Assembly: GCA_016714165.1 (NCBI GenBank)
Contig: JADJNU010000010.1
Location: 1-60,212, forward strand
Direction: 5' to 3'
DNA length: 60,212 nucleotides
Source of the DNA: Bdellovibrionales bacterium
Lineage (GTDB): Bacteria; Bdellovibrionota; Bdellovibrionia; Bdellovibrionales; UBA1609
Shown here in pieces: positions 36,229-44,616 of the stretch (positions within the stretch are counted from its first letter, which is position 1; every line of letters begins with the position of its first letter). Under the pieces are notes generated by a model. The model was not told where the DNA came from. It did not search any database and saw nothing but the letters and a program-made list of their open reading frames with translations. The position numbers and the translations under genes are program-made.

Positions 36229-38577
36229 ATGAGATGGGAAAAATTAATGAAAACAAGATATGCGGCAATTTTATTGATCCTGGTTTTTGGTTTTTTTGGC
36301 AAGTTTTTTCTGTCGATTCTTGGTATCGACGGAAAAGCCTTCGCTGGTGGCGAAAGCGTTCGTTCGGCCTGTTTAGATTTCGTCCGTCAGCGAGGACCGA
36401 CCAATGAGAAGCTTCACAGTGAGCGGGAATCAGATTTGCAGATTTTTCGGAACCATATTTTTCGGGCGAGAGAGAAGGCTTATCAAGCCGAATTCCCTGA
36501 TCGCATAGGTTCGTTTTTTGGTGGAAACGAGCACGACATGATCGTGCCCGTTTCTGTGCCTGACTCTCATGCCTTCTATTTTGATTCTGGAGCTGATGTT
36601 TTCCGACTGATGCTCGATTTTCCGGGAGCAGAGAACTACCACTTGTTACTTGCTGTTGACTCAGGCCAGGACATGGATCAACGGCTGGTTCAGTCAATCA
36701 AGATGAGACTTGAGACAATGGCGACATCTATTGAAGTTGAAAGAAATGGCTCTTGGGAGAGGTTATTTGGTTTTCATGCGTCAAACCCATTGATTTTGAA
36801 AGTCGTGTTTGATTTTTCCAGTGAGTCTCTAGGCCAAACCAAAAGAGTTTGGATTCATCCCTTTGATCCAAACCGTAGACCTCTGCTTAATGACCTCTTT
36901 GACGATGATTCCTTTCGAGGGCCTTGGGTAGGGTTCATAGGAAATGGGCTAATTAATATGAATCCGAGGGACAAAACAAGGGGTCTAACAAATAGAATAC
37001 TGGAAAGGCTTTCGCCAGATGGATGGTATATTGGCGTCGAAGATGTGAGGGCTTTTGGAGTTGAATTGTCCAAAGGCCTTCTAACAACAGACTCTGAGAG
37101 GGAAGTGATAACAGATGTTCTAGAGTCTCTTGGAGCCGATAGTATCGTTCAGTCTGCAGATAGGGCCTTCGAAGTAAAAGTAGACACAAAAGCAAACTTT
37201 TTTCCAAATTGGCATCCAAAAGTCAGGAAGGCCAAGTCAGCGAAGTGGGCTGAATTTGCAGTTCTAGTTCGAAAACCGCAGGCAGTCTCTAACAGAACTC
37301 TATCAGAGGTTCGAGTGGCCAAGCTTATATTAAACTCACGGATTCCTGGGAACGCATTAGCAGGTGTCGGTGGGTCTGAAAAATTTTCCTCGGTCGTGGC
37401 TGGAGTGATAGATCTTGTCTCTTTTGATTTGCGCGAGAGAGTACTCACAAGGCTGGAGCGCTTGGGAGCCGCAGAGCTTGTGAAATGTTTATTGGAGCTT
37501 TATGGATACTCTACTTCTCTAGAAAATCAGTCCCTCATGGAGAAACAAGTTGAAAATTTATTGATCAGGTATCCTGAGATAGCCAATGTGAAATGGTCTC
37601 AATTATTGAGGACCCTTCGTGACGACGATGATTTTCGAGTCTCAGTGCGATTCAGAATGCTTGAGTTTTTGAATGATCATATTTCCAAAAACCCTAAAAT
37701 AGATTTTCCCGAGGACTGGGCGTTGAATATTCTTAGCCAGATGGATATTTTGTGGTGGGAGCAGTTAGATAGATTGAATCCTTTTTTTACGGGAGAATTT
37801 TTGGAGAAAATGCAACAGTGGCCGGCTTCTTACCAGAGACTTGTGTTTGGGTATTTCTTTTATTTTTCTGAAGGAGTGAACCTTAAGAACAAAAGCCTCA
37901 AGGACCCATCAAATTTGGTTCTCCTCAGGGGTCTTATGGATACGCCAATTTCCATCAAGAGATTTCTTGATTTGTTGTATCGTCAAAAAAAATCTCATGA
38001 AGAGATTGATAGAGAAGAGCTGCTGAGGTTAGCCAAAAAAGTGGCTGTGATGAATGAAGCGAATAGGGTTCTCCACTCACTGTTTCAGGCGGAGATAATT
38101 GGTAGCGGTGATGTCCTTAATCCACAAAGGTTAGCGATAGAACTATTGGGATCGGTCGATGGAGTAGATAGATCTATAGATAATAGGTTAAGAGCTTTAG
38201 AAAAGTCCACAATTCAAGAGGTTGCTCTCGCTTCGAATCTCGCCTTGCTGATGCGCGGGAAAAATTTGGCTTCTAGCAGGCCAATTTTTGATTCATTGGA
38301 GAGAGGTGAGTATCGCGTTCTTATAGCATTAGTTGCGATCCATAAAAAAAGAGATCTTCGATCTTTGCGTTCTGAAAGGGAAGGTACAATTTCCACACAA
38401 CTTGTGGATCTGATGAACAATAATGAACTGCGCGTGGCTCGGGTATTATTAAATATTGTGGAGCGCGCTCACCTTTGGGGATTGGATTCCCAAGACATAA
38501 ATACTTTTATTGAAGACCTCGATCTTTCGGGAATATTGGAAAGGGAAAAGAAACTTAGGGCGGCGAAAAGGAGCTAA
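36229..38577 (+). CDS. Large exported protein with DSG motif and helical C-terminus
   Basis: A 782-residue protein of unknown function starting 8 nt after the previous gene's stop, behind AGGG, with a leader (KTRYAAILLILVFGFFGKFFL). ATG 36247 is a second possible start. The N-terminal third contains HAFYFDSGADVFRLMLDF, which mirrors the WVDSGPGAMTSILDYI of its neighbour, and GNGLINMNPRDKTRGLTNRILERLSPDGWYIGVED, the late part of a Rossmann-like fold. The last 400 residues are mostly helical repeats with no known domain. It likely acts together with the neighbour; both are exported. Confidence 0.55.
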   Translation: MRWEKLMKTRYAAILLILVFGFFGKFFLSILGIDGKAFAGGESVRSACLDFVRQRGPTNEKLHSERESDLQIFRNHIFRAREKAYQAEFPDRIGSFFGGNEHDMIVPVSVPDSHAFYFDSGADVFRLMLDFPGAENYHLLLAVDSGQDMDQRLVQSIKMRLETMATSIEVERNGSWERLFGFHASNPLILKVVFDFSSESLGQTKRVWIHPFDPNRRPLLNDLFDDDSFRGPWVGFIGNGLINMNPRDKTRGLTNRILERLSPDGWYIGVEDVRAFGVELSKGLLTTDSEREVITDVLESLGADSIVQSADRAFEVKVDTKANFFPNWHPKVRKAKSAKWAEFAVLVRKPQAVSNRTLSEVRVAKLILNSRIPGNALAGVGGSEKFSSVVAGVIDLVSFDLRERVLTRLERLGAAELVKCLLELYGYSTSLENQSLMEKQVENLLIRYPEIANVKWSQLLRTLRDDDDFRVSVRFRMLEFLNDHISKNPKIDFPEDWALNILSQMDILWWEQLDRLNPFFTGEFLEKMQQWPASYQRLVFGYFFYFSEGVNLKNKSLKDPSNLVLLRGLMDTPISIKRFLDLLYRQKKSHEEIDREELLRLAKKVAVMNEANRVLHSLFQAEIIGSGDVLNPQRLAIELLGSVDGVDRSIDNRLRALEKSTIQEVALASNLALLMRGKNLASSRPIFDSLERGEYRVLIALVAIHKKRDLRSLRSEREGTISTQLVDLMNNNELRVARVLLNIVERAHLWGLDSQDINTFIEDLDLSGILEREKKLRAAKRS

Positions 38578-38599
38578 AAAGTATTTCTTCGTGCCGCCC
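38558..38599. terminator. Possible terminator between convergent genes
   Basis: GGGCGGC (38558-38564) and GCCGCCC (38593-38599) are perfect inverted arms with a long 28-nt loop that spans the stop codon of the 36229 gene. CTCAGTTTTCTT follows. The loop is larger than usual, so the call is tentative. Confidence 0.35.
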
Positions 38600-38636
38600 C
38601 TCAGTTTTCTTAGGAAAGAGAAACTTGTTTTGCAAC

Positions 38637-39182
38637 TTACTCGAAACAGTAAGATATCACAGGAACTGATTCAATAGAATGCGATCCGTAGGTCTCAAGA
38701 TCCTGAACTTTCACCCCATAGTATTTGATCTCGACAGCATTTTTATCGGACCCATGCGGAAGGTTCACACGAATATAACCAGCCCCTTCGACTTCTTCGC
38801 CGCAAAGATTTTCATTTCGATATGAAATTTCTAGGCTGACGGGAAGCAAAAGAACATATTTGTCGTTGAGCCTAGATAAGTGACTAAACGGAACTTCGTA
38901 GGGAACCCACACGTCTTCGAATTTCACAGTTCCATCTGCATCTATAAGTTGCAGAGTCCTCACCTTGAGGACGACCCCTAAATCAATCCTTTGAGGATTA
39001 GCCCAGCTTACGGTAAAGTCCTTCGAGATCAAATAGTGGGAAAGATTACTGAGATGTTCTATATTTGATGTTCCTTCTCGAACCACGTGGTCGGAAGAGA
39101 GAACTGAGAGGCTTGGCGGCAGTAGTGCCTGAGACTCAATCGCCATAAATAGAGCTAAAAAAGAAATAAAAAATTGTTTCAT
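38637..39182 (-). CDS. Exported beta-rich hypothetical protein
   Basis: A 181-residue protein with a signal peptide (MKQFFISFLALFMAIESQA). The rest is predicted beta-rich (FTVSWANPQRIDLGVVLKV, YVLLLPVSLEISYRN) and has two cysteines, NLCGEE and SYCFE, that could form one disulfide. GGAGGG lies three bases before ATG 39182, a short spacing. No family recognised. It converges on the large gene to its left. Confidence 0.6.
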   Translation of the reverse strand: MKQFFISFLALFMAIESQALLPPSLSVLSSDHVVREGTSNIEHLSNLSHYLISKDFTVSWANPQRIDLGVVLKVRTLQLIDADGTVKFEDVWVPYEVPFSHLSRLNDKYVLLLPVSLEISYRNENLCGEEVEGAGYIRVNLPHGSDKNAVEIKYYGVKVQDLETYGSHSIESVPVISYCFE

Positions 39183-39277
39183 GTACCCTCCGTTTAAGAA
39201 ATTTCTTGTAGAAGATTTGAACCCGGTGCAAAGACCCTGTCAACCGGAGACACTTTAAACTCCTCACTCCGTTATTA

Positions 39278-39982
39278 TTATGATGTCTCTTTTGACAATG
39301 CTAACAAGAGCTCTGGTCGATTATTTCGAGGATTATTGACGAGATTTGATACCTCTCTTGCTTCCAGCCAATCAGATGGGCATGGTTTAAGGAGATTCTT
39401 CAACTCCAAGATATTACGGTTGTGCGGATCAAGCCATTCTTGCTCCTCCGATCGGGAAAGTATAGCCGGCATGCGATTGTGTATCTTAGATACAAGTGAA
39501 TTCGCTGACGTGGTGATAACCGAAAAAGAAAAAACCATTTCATGAGTGTCCTTGGATTTCCAAAACTCCCACACACCAGCTACACTCATGATGGGTTCCT
39601 TTATTAAGGATATTGCGTAAGGTCGCTTCGGCCCGCCGTCGGTGCGTTGCCACTCAAAGAACCCAGAGAATGGAACAACGCATCGACGATGTAGGAAGGC
39701 CTCTTTAAAGCTACGCTTCTCGTCAATTTCTTCTGCCTTGGCATTTATAAGGCTATACTTATCGGCCGCCTTAACATCCTTTGCCCAAAAAGGGACAAGG
39801 CCCCATCGAAAGATTGCAATTCGTAACTCGCCTTGTTCTCGAAAAACGATAGGTGATTTTTGAGTTGGTGAAAGATTGTAGTTAGGAAGTAAGCTACTCA
39901 TAGGGTCATGCTTGGCCTTCTCATTTAAATAACGAAAAAAGAGCTCCTCTTCAGAATAAGTATGATAGGCTCGACCGCACAT
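39278..39982 (-). CDS. yedK: SRAP/YedK-type DNA-protein crosslink peptidase-like protein
   Basis: A 234-residue member of the SOS response-associated peptidase family (HMCES/YedK), which forms a covalent thiazolidine with abasic sites in single-stranded DNA and so shields them. Catalytic Cys2 is present (MCGRAYH), with INAKAEE, VVPFSGFFEWQR (Glu) and KIHNRMPAIL (His), the known active-site set. Length is normal. It is a single gene; regulation by damage cannot be read here. Confidence 0.9.
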   Translation of the reverse strand: MCGRAYHTYSEEELFFRYLNEKAKHDPMSSLLPNYNLSPTQKSPIVFREQGELRIAIFRWGLVPFWAKDVKAADKYSLINAKAEEIDEKRSFKEAFLHRRCVVPFSGFFEWQRTDGGPKRPYAISLIKEPIMSVAGVWEFWKSKDTHEMVFSFSVITTSANSLVSKIHNRMPAILSRSEEQEWLDPHNRNILELKNLLKPCPSDWLEAREVSNLVNNPRNNRPELLLALSKETS

Positions 39983-40204
39983 TTTAGAAGCATAATGGAT
40001 TTTCCATATCCAGAGGCATAGATTAATTTATAAAATGGCATATTCCTAAAATTCTTTCGCATTGACGCAGCATAGAATTTCAAATGAAGCACAAATGGAA
40101 GTTGATTGGCACCTCGGGCTGCTGAGGTCTCGTGATTTCGGAAAAAAATCTTGCATATGATGTTATCTTCCGCAAATGACTTGGTACTAAATGATTTCTA
40201 AGGC

Positions 40205-41392
40205 TTAATTCGTTTTCTCGAGCCACTGATTTACTAACTCCTTTGGTAACCATTCGGCACGGTAAATCTGAATAGCCTCGTCAGTATTGGAAACTCCAAT
40301 TGGGACCTTCCACTTCCACACGACATCCCCCCATGAATCGACTTCTATGATTGCGCTTTTGGTGCAACCGTAGGAGATGAGGGTGTTTCCATTTTTTAAT
40401 CTCTGGACAGAACCATAGTGTTTACAAAACATTTTACCAATTGGATTTTCCGTAAAATTCCAAACAACGTCGCCGGAGAGAGGGTCAATTTCAATGGCGT
40501 ATGAAAGTACTTGGTAAACTGGTATCTGATCGGCATTCACAAAGATCAGAATATTGTTGTTTTCAAGCCAACGAGCGGAATGAACTCCATGGCCACTTCT
40601 TACACGGTAAGCTTTAACGGGCATTCGAGTTATCCGATCTACAATTAAGAGTAACCCACTCATCGCATCTGACAGAAGAATATTTCCCTCTCTAAATTCA
40701 GAGCGGTACTCCATGAGGGAGTTTTTTGGTATGGATTCAATCCTATTAAAATGAGTGAATCCGATCGATTCGTGGCTTGTATTCCCATCTCCTTTTTTGT
40801 ATTTGTGTGGGCCATTCAACGGGTGATTGATCAGAGCCTCTATTTCGCTCAAGTAATCAATGTCTCTCCAGCGAAAAATTTCTTTTCCATCTTCGTCCAT
40901 TTCAACAGCGATATCGATTCGTTCATATTGTTTCCCCTTTTTTCTGGAGTCTAAACTGAGATACAAAATTGATTTTTCGAATGGTGACACTGAGACATCG
41001 TGGGTCACCACTGCGGGGACTATCCAGTCCTTTCGAAATGGGGTAAATTTGGAAATTCCGACTTCCTCATGGGTTAGAAATGAAATCGCCCTACCGTCTT
41101 TTAGAAGATTGCAATATGAGCCTGGTATTTTGGATACTGTTCTGCCGTCCATTTTGATGAGAGAACATCCCATTTCAAAGGTAATGACTAAAATGTATCC
41201 GTCATCGTAAAAGATACTATTCTCTTTTAATATGAGTACACCGTTGGCTCTTAACTGTGCCAAAGATCCATTGATTCTTTCTTGGCGAACCAAGAAGGGG
41301 GGCTTGACCGCTGCAACAATGAGTAAAAGCCCCGCAATGGCTACCATTCGTTTTGGCGAAGACGGTTTCAGGACTGAGAATATATTCATCAT
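40205..41392 (-). CDS. Arylsulfotransferase-like propeller, paralog of 14747-15976
   Basis: A 395-residue protein with an N-terminal signal anchor (MVAIAGLLLIVAAVKPPFLV). It follows the same pattern as the protein at 14747-15976: DGYILVITFEMGCSLIKMDG, VVTHDVSVSP, SIPKNSLMEYRSEFREGNILLSDAMSG-type segment, GVHSARWLENN, GSVQRLKNGNTLISYGC, VVWKWKV and IYRAEWLPKELVNQWLE. The two are clear paralogs. I chose ATG 41392, five bases after the stop of the membrane gene upstream, so the pair is probably an operon. Catalytic activity as a sulfotransferase is not established; family similarity is partial. Confidence 0.65.
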   Translation of the reverse strand: MMNIFSVLKPSSPKRMVAIAGLLLIVAAVKPPFLVRQERINGSLAQLRANGVLILKENSIFYDDGYILVITFEMGCSLIKMDGRTVSKIPGSYCNLLKDGRAISFLTHEEVGISKFTPFRKDWIVPAVVTHDVSVSPFEKSILYLSLDSRKKGKQYERIDIAVEMDEDGKEIFRWRDIDYLSEIEALINHPLNGPHKYKKGDGNTSHESIGFTHFNRIESIPKNSLMEYRSEFREGNILLSDAMSGLLLIVDRITRMPVKAYRVRSGHGVHSARWLENNNILIFVNADQIPVYQVLSYAIEIDPLSGDVVWNFTENPIGKMFCKHYGSVQRLKNGNTLISYGCTKSAIIEVDSWGDVVWKWKVPIGVSNTDEAIQIYRAEWLPKELVNQWLEKTN

Positions 41393-41397
41393 TTGAA

Positions 41398-42390
41398 TTA
41401 AGATGCAGACTGCCATTTTGGCAAAATGTGTTCTCGACTAGCCTTGCTTTTCAAAGTCCAAATAACGAAATCGATGTAGTAGTGAACTATCATAAAGCCA
41501 ACCATCACATCGATGGGATGAAACTGCCTATTTTTCATCAACAGAAAGCAACCGTAGGTTGCCAAGCCACTCAGAACAATCAGTGGGAGTATGAACCAAC
41601 CAAATTTAATTGCCCATTTTCCAAAATCAAAAGGGCAACTGGTTTTATTCATTTTCATCAGAAACACCAAGCCGAGGTAGGCGATACTATGATGAGCATT
41701 GAACACATAGAATTGGGAATATTTAGGAAGATCTGCAGCGAATGGCCATGGTATAGTAACCATTAGTGCTGTTGCAAAAAAAAGAATGAATGGCAAAGAG
41801 CAAACGCCTTTCCAAACCAGGTAAGTGAGATAAATGGCAGCAGAGATTGTGACAATTAGGCTGAGAATACTGGAGATACCCTGCGCAAAAGGAGAACCTC
41901 CCCAGGCATCAACTGCCACACGCGCAGCTATCAATAAGAGAAAAATTGATTTTTCTACATATCGTTCTAGATCAAGAGGAATGGTTTCTGACTGCTTTCG
42001 ATAGATCTGAAGAATCATATAGTTTTGCATGCTCAGGTGAATATTCGCAACGATCAATGAAACCTTAAACAGAGACACCCATTGCCAGCTATGCCTTCCG
42101 TCTAGGAAAAATATTGGAATCGTAAATCCAAGGAAAAGGACGATAGGTAGAATTAAACGAAAGGCATAGTTTTTCACAGCGAGCCTGATCTGGTCCGCAT
42201 GATCCTTTAATAGGACAAATGTTGCCAAAAAATGAGGAAGTCGAACCAGGGGACCATAAACAAAAGATAAAAAGGAGAGATCCCCAATGACAAAACCAAA
42301 CTGGCTAATAATGATAGCCGAGGGAATCAGTATCCAAAAGCTAGAAAAGAAAGTCAGATCAAACCTCGGTGCCAATATCCACGATTTCAT
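41398..42390 (-). CDS. Polytopic membrane protein with conserved histidines
   Basis: A 330-residue inner-membrane protein with about eight to nine helices. It begins MKSWILAPRFDLTFFSSFWI after ATG 42390 (GGAG 11 nt upstream); the longer frame to 42468 lacks a site. Conserved-looking polar motifs inside the membrane are NAHHSIAYLGLV and IVHYYIDFVIWTLK, a pair seen in an uncharacterised family of bacterial membrane proteins. The arylsulfotransferase-like gene follows five bases later. Partnership between the two is inferred from spacing; role unknown. Confidence 0.6.
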   Translation of the reverse strand: MKSWILAPRFDLTFFSSFWILIPSAIIISQFGFVIGDLSFLSFVYGPLVRLPHFLATFVLLKDHADQIRLAVKNYAFRLILPIVLFLGFTIPIFFLDGRHSWQWVSLFKVSLIVANIHLSMQNYMILQIYRKQSETIPLDLERYVEKSIFLLLIAARVAVDAWGGSPFAQGISSILSLIVTISAAIYLTYLVWKGVCSLPFILFFATALMVTIPWPFAADLPKYSQFYVFNAHHSIAYLGLVFLMKMNKTSCPFDFGKWAIKFGWFILPLIVLSGLATYGCFLLMKNRQFHPIDVMVGFMIVHYYIDFVIWTLKSKASREHILPKWQSAS

Positions 42391-42587
42391 TTCAGGATGA
42401 CTCCATGTGGTGACAAATTTAATGTTGCCTGAAGAAGGGCAATAGTTGAAAGTAAAAAAATAATACATCGCATTATTGGAAGTGAGTGATTCTTATGCAG
42501 TGATTTTCATCAGTGTTGAATCTGCCTTTTTCCTTGGGATACAATTGACTGTTCACTGGGTAATTTAGCTCTTAAGCGGGGTGGATA

Positions 42588-43802
42588 ATGGGGATGAATC
42601 GTCGTCAGGCTTTGTATGCAATTACTGGCGGGCTGGCATTGAGTGGTTCATTGGGGCTTGGGATGCGGTTGCTTCGACGCCAGTTTTTTCGGTCGGGTGA
42701 GGCCTCAGCCATTACGTTGGGTAGTGACAGAGTGACGAAGGACACTTTTCTAACTGAGGCCTTTCTTGACTCTCATAGAATAGAACAGGTTGAGTTGCCA
42801 ATGAAAGAAGGGCATTCAGCCCTCTGTTTGCCAGAGAGGAAACTGGTATGCATAGGACATAAGAGTACCACCAGCCTGTTTTTAGATAGTGATAATAAGG
42901 TGATAAAAGAAATCAAGGCCCCAAAAGGATACATGTATGGAGGCCATGGACTTGTCTTTCTAAATCAGAAGCGAGTGTTAATCACCGCACATGCTGCAAT
43001 TGCCTCTTCAGAAAAGGATTCTGGGTTAATTCAAGTCTTTTCGCTGGACAAGATGGAACTCATTCAGCAATTTTCCAGTCATGGCATTCACCCGCACGAA
43101 ATCAGACTATTGCCGGGTGAAAAATCCTATGTAGTCACTCACTATGGCATGTTATCAGAGGAGAATAATCCGAACCCCCAACATTTCACTTTTGGCGTTT
43201 TAAATCCGAAGCTCAGTGTTTTTTCGGTTGAAACCAATTTGCCAATCGTTCATCATTCTGTGACTCCAAATTATGCTATCTTTACCCACATGGACATCGG
43301 ATCTGACGGGTTGGTCTATGGCGTAAACAATCAATATTGGCACACAGATTTTTTCAAAAAAAACCGTCCGGAACATGAATTTGGCGATAATGATTTCACT
43401 TTAGATCCTCTTGAGGAGAGAAAAGATCAAGTGGCGGTTCCCCTTCCCCTGGTCATTATTGACCCAGCAACGGGAAAGCAAACAGATATATTCACATCAT
43501 CAAAAACTCAGCGGAGATCTCAATCGATAGCAACAAATTTTCTGATGGAAAAGGTAATTGCAACTTATCCTTATTCACATACGATTTTGGTCGTTAACCG
43601 AGATTTTTCAGCCTCAACTTTCGATACGCGATCTTTTGGAATCTCCGGAGTAAGGGGCGTCTGCGAAATTCCCTTTACAAGCAAGATCGTCATTACCGGA
43701 ACAGAGGAAAATATCGCAGTGATTGATTTGAAATCCATGGAAAGAGTCCAGTTTTTCCCTGCAAAACTGAACGCGTCCATTCATGTTTCAATTCGCACAT
43801 AA
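42588..43802 (+). CDS. Tat-exported DUF1513 beta-propeller protein
   Basis: A 404-residue protein with a twin-arginine leader, MNRRQALYAITGGLALSG, so it is probably exported folded. DUF1513 propeller motifs include GHSALCLPERKLVCIG, GHGLVFLNQ, GIHPHEIRLLPG and VVTHYGM, and later VCEIPFTSKIVITG. DUF1513 proteins are often found near iron-uptake or peroxidase genes of the EfeB/Irp type, but no such neighbours occur here. Start ATG 42588 has GGGG six bases upstream; ATG 42594 is equally possible. It is divergent from the membrane-ASST pair. Confidence 0.75.
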   Translation: MGMNRRQALYAITGGLALSGSLGLGMRLLRRQFFRSGEASAITLGSDRVTKDTFLTEAFLDSHRIEQVELPMKEGHSALCLPERKLVCIGHKSTTSLFLDSDNKVIKEIKAPKGYMYGGHGLVFLNQKRVLITAHAAIASSEKDSGLIQVFSLDKMELIQQFSSHGIHPHEIRLLPGEKSYVVTHYGMLSEENNPNPQHFTFGVLNPKLSVFSVETNLPIVHHSVTPNYAIFTHMDIGSDGLVYGVNNQYWHTDFFKKNRPEHEFGDNDFTLDPLEERKDQVAVPLPLVIIDPATGKQTDIFTSSKTQRRSQSIATNFLMEKVIATYPYSHTILVVNRDFSASTFDTRSFGISGVRGVCEIPFTSKIVITGTEENIAVIDLKSMERVQFFPAKLNASIHVSIRT

Positions 43803-43810
43803 TTGCGAAG

Positions 43811-44284
43811 TCATTTTTTTTCCCGTAGGCATCGATGGATGACGTGATCCATAGTTGATAGAAACTGAGAGCGATTTTCTTTCTCCATCGCTTTCGGTCC
43901 GGTATTTTTGTGACCAAGGTCTCTCAAATGTGAGTTTAGATTTCTTATGGCCAACGCACTTCCAATATTTTCTGAATCAAGTTCACGTCCTTTTGGACCG
44001 ACAACACGCGCTCCACGTTGGATACATCTGTCAGCAAGTAGCAGATCAGAAGTGATCAAAATGTCACTTCTCTCGATATTTTCAGCAATCCAATCGTCAG
44101 CGGCATCAAAACCGCCTGAAACCACTTTCATTTCAATAATGGGCTCAAAAGGAACATTGAGATATTGGTTGGCCACAAGAATCACTTTAATTTGGTGGCG
44201 TCGGGCAAGCTTGTAAACCTCTTCTTTTACGGCACAACCATCTGCATCGACGTAGATAACCAATTCTGAATTCAATGGATCCAT
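43811..44284 (-). CDS. yaiI: YaiI/YqxD family protein (UPF0178, PIN-like)
   Basis: A 157-residue cytoplasmic protein. Features: IYVDADGCAVKEEVYKLARR with the DADGC core, VVSGGFDAADDWIAENIE, DILITSDLLLADRCIQRGARV and NRSQFLSTMD, all diagnostic of UPF0178/DUF188. The fold is PIN-like; a nuclease role has been suggested but is not proven. I used ATG 44284, where the usual N-terminal strand begins (SELVIYVDADG); the frame also opens from TTG 44308. It converges on the DUF1513 gene with eight bases between stops. Confidence 0.9.
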   Translation of the reverse strand: MDPLNSELVIYVDADGCAVKEEVYKLARRHQIKVILVANQYLNVPFEPIIEMKVVSGGFDAADDWIAENIERSDILITSDLLLADRCIQRGARVVGPKGRELDSENIGSALAIRNLNSHLRDLGHKNTGPKAMEKENRSQFLSTMDHVIHRCLREKK

Positions 44285-44308
44285 CCCTGGTACGACAATA
44301 AAATCCAA

Positions 44309-44616
44309 AATTTCAATTCATATTCCATTGATTCCTCAGCATCGGGCTACAAGATAAATGTCAGTCAAAATGTACCTCAAATGCTCCTTCCCTTCCAGCT
44401 CGAAATCGGACTTGTATGGGTTGCCAAATCAATTTTCGCCTTTTCTTCCATACGGTATTTGGAGACTTGAGAACTCACAAAAGGCCATAAAAATACGCCG
44501 GTTTTTATGTGTAAATCTAGCAACTTAGACTGCAAGAAAGGCGAGTTTGTTTCAGAAGTTGAATTGATTGGCCGATGAGACCTTAGGCAAGTCAACATTT
44601 GTGGGGTATATGCTCA
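44309..44616. other. Intergenic region with no convincing gene
   Basis: A 73-codon minus-strand frame at 44377-44598 has neither a ribosome-binding site nor recognisable residues. No terminator or promoter stands out. The downstream lipoprotein gene probably starts at ATG 44617. Confidence 0.3.

Noticed and set aside
44377..44598. 73-codon minus-strand frame before the broken lipoprotein gene
   Set aside because: No ribosome-binding site and no coding-like features.
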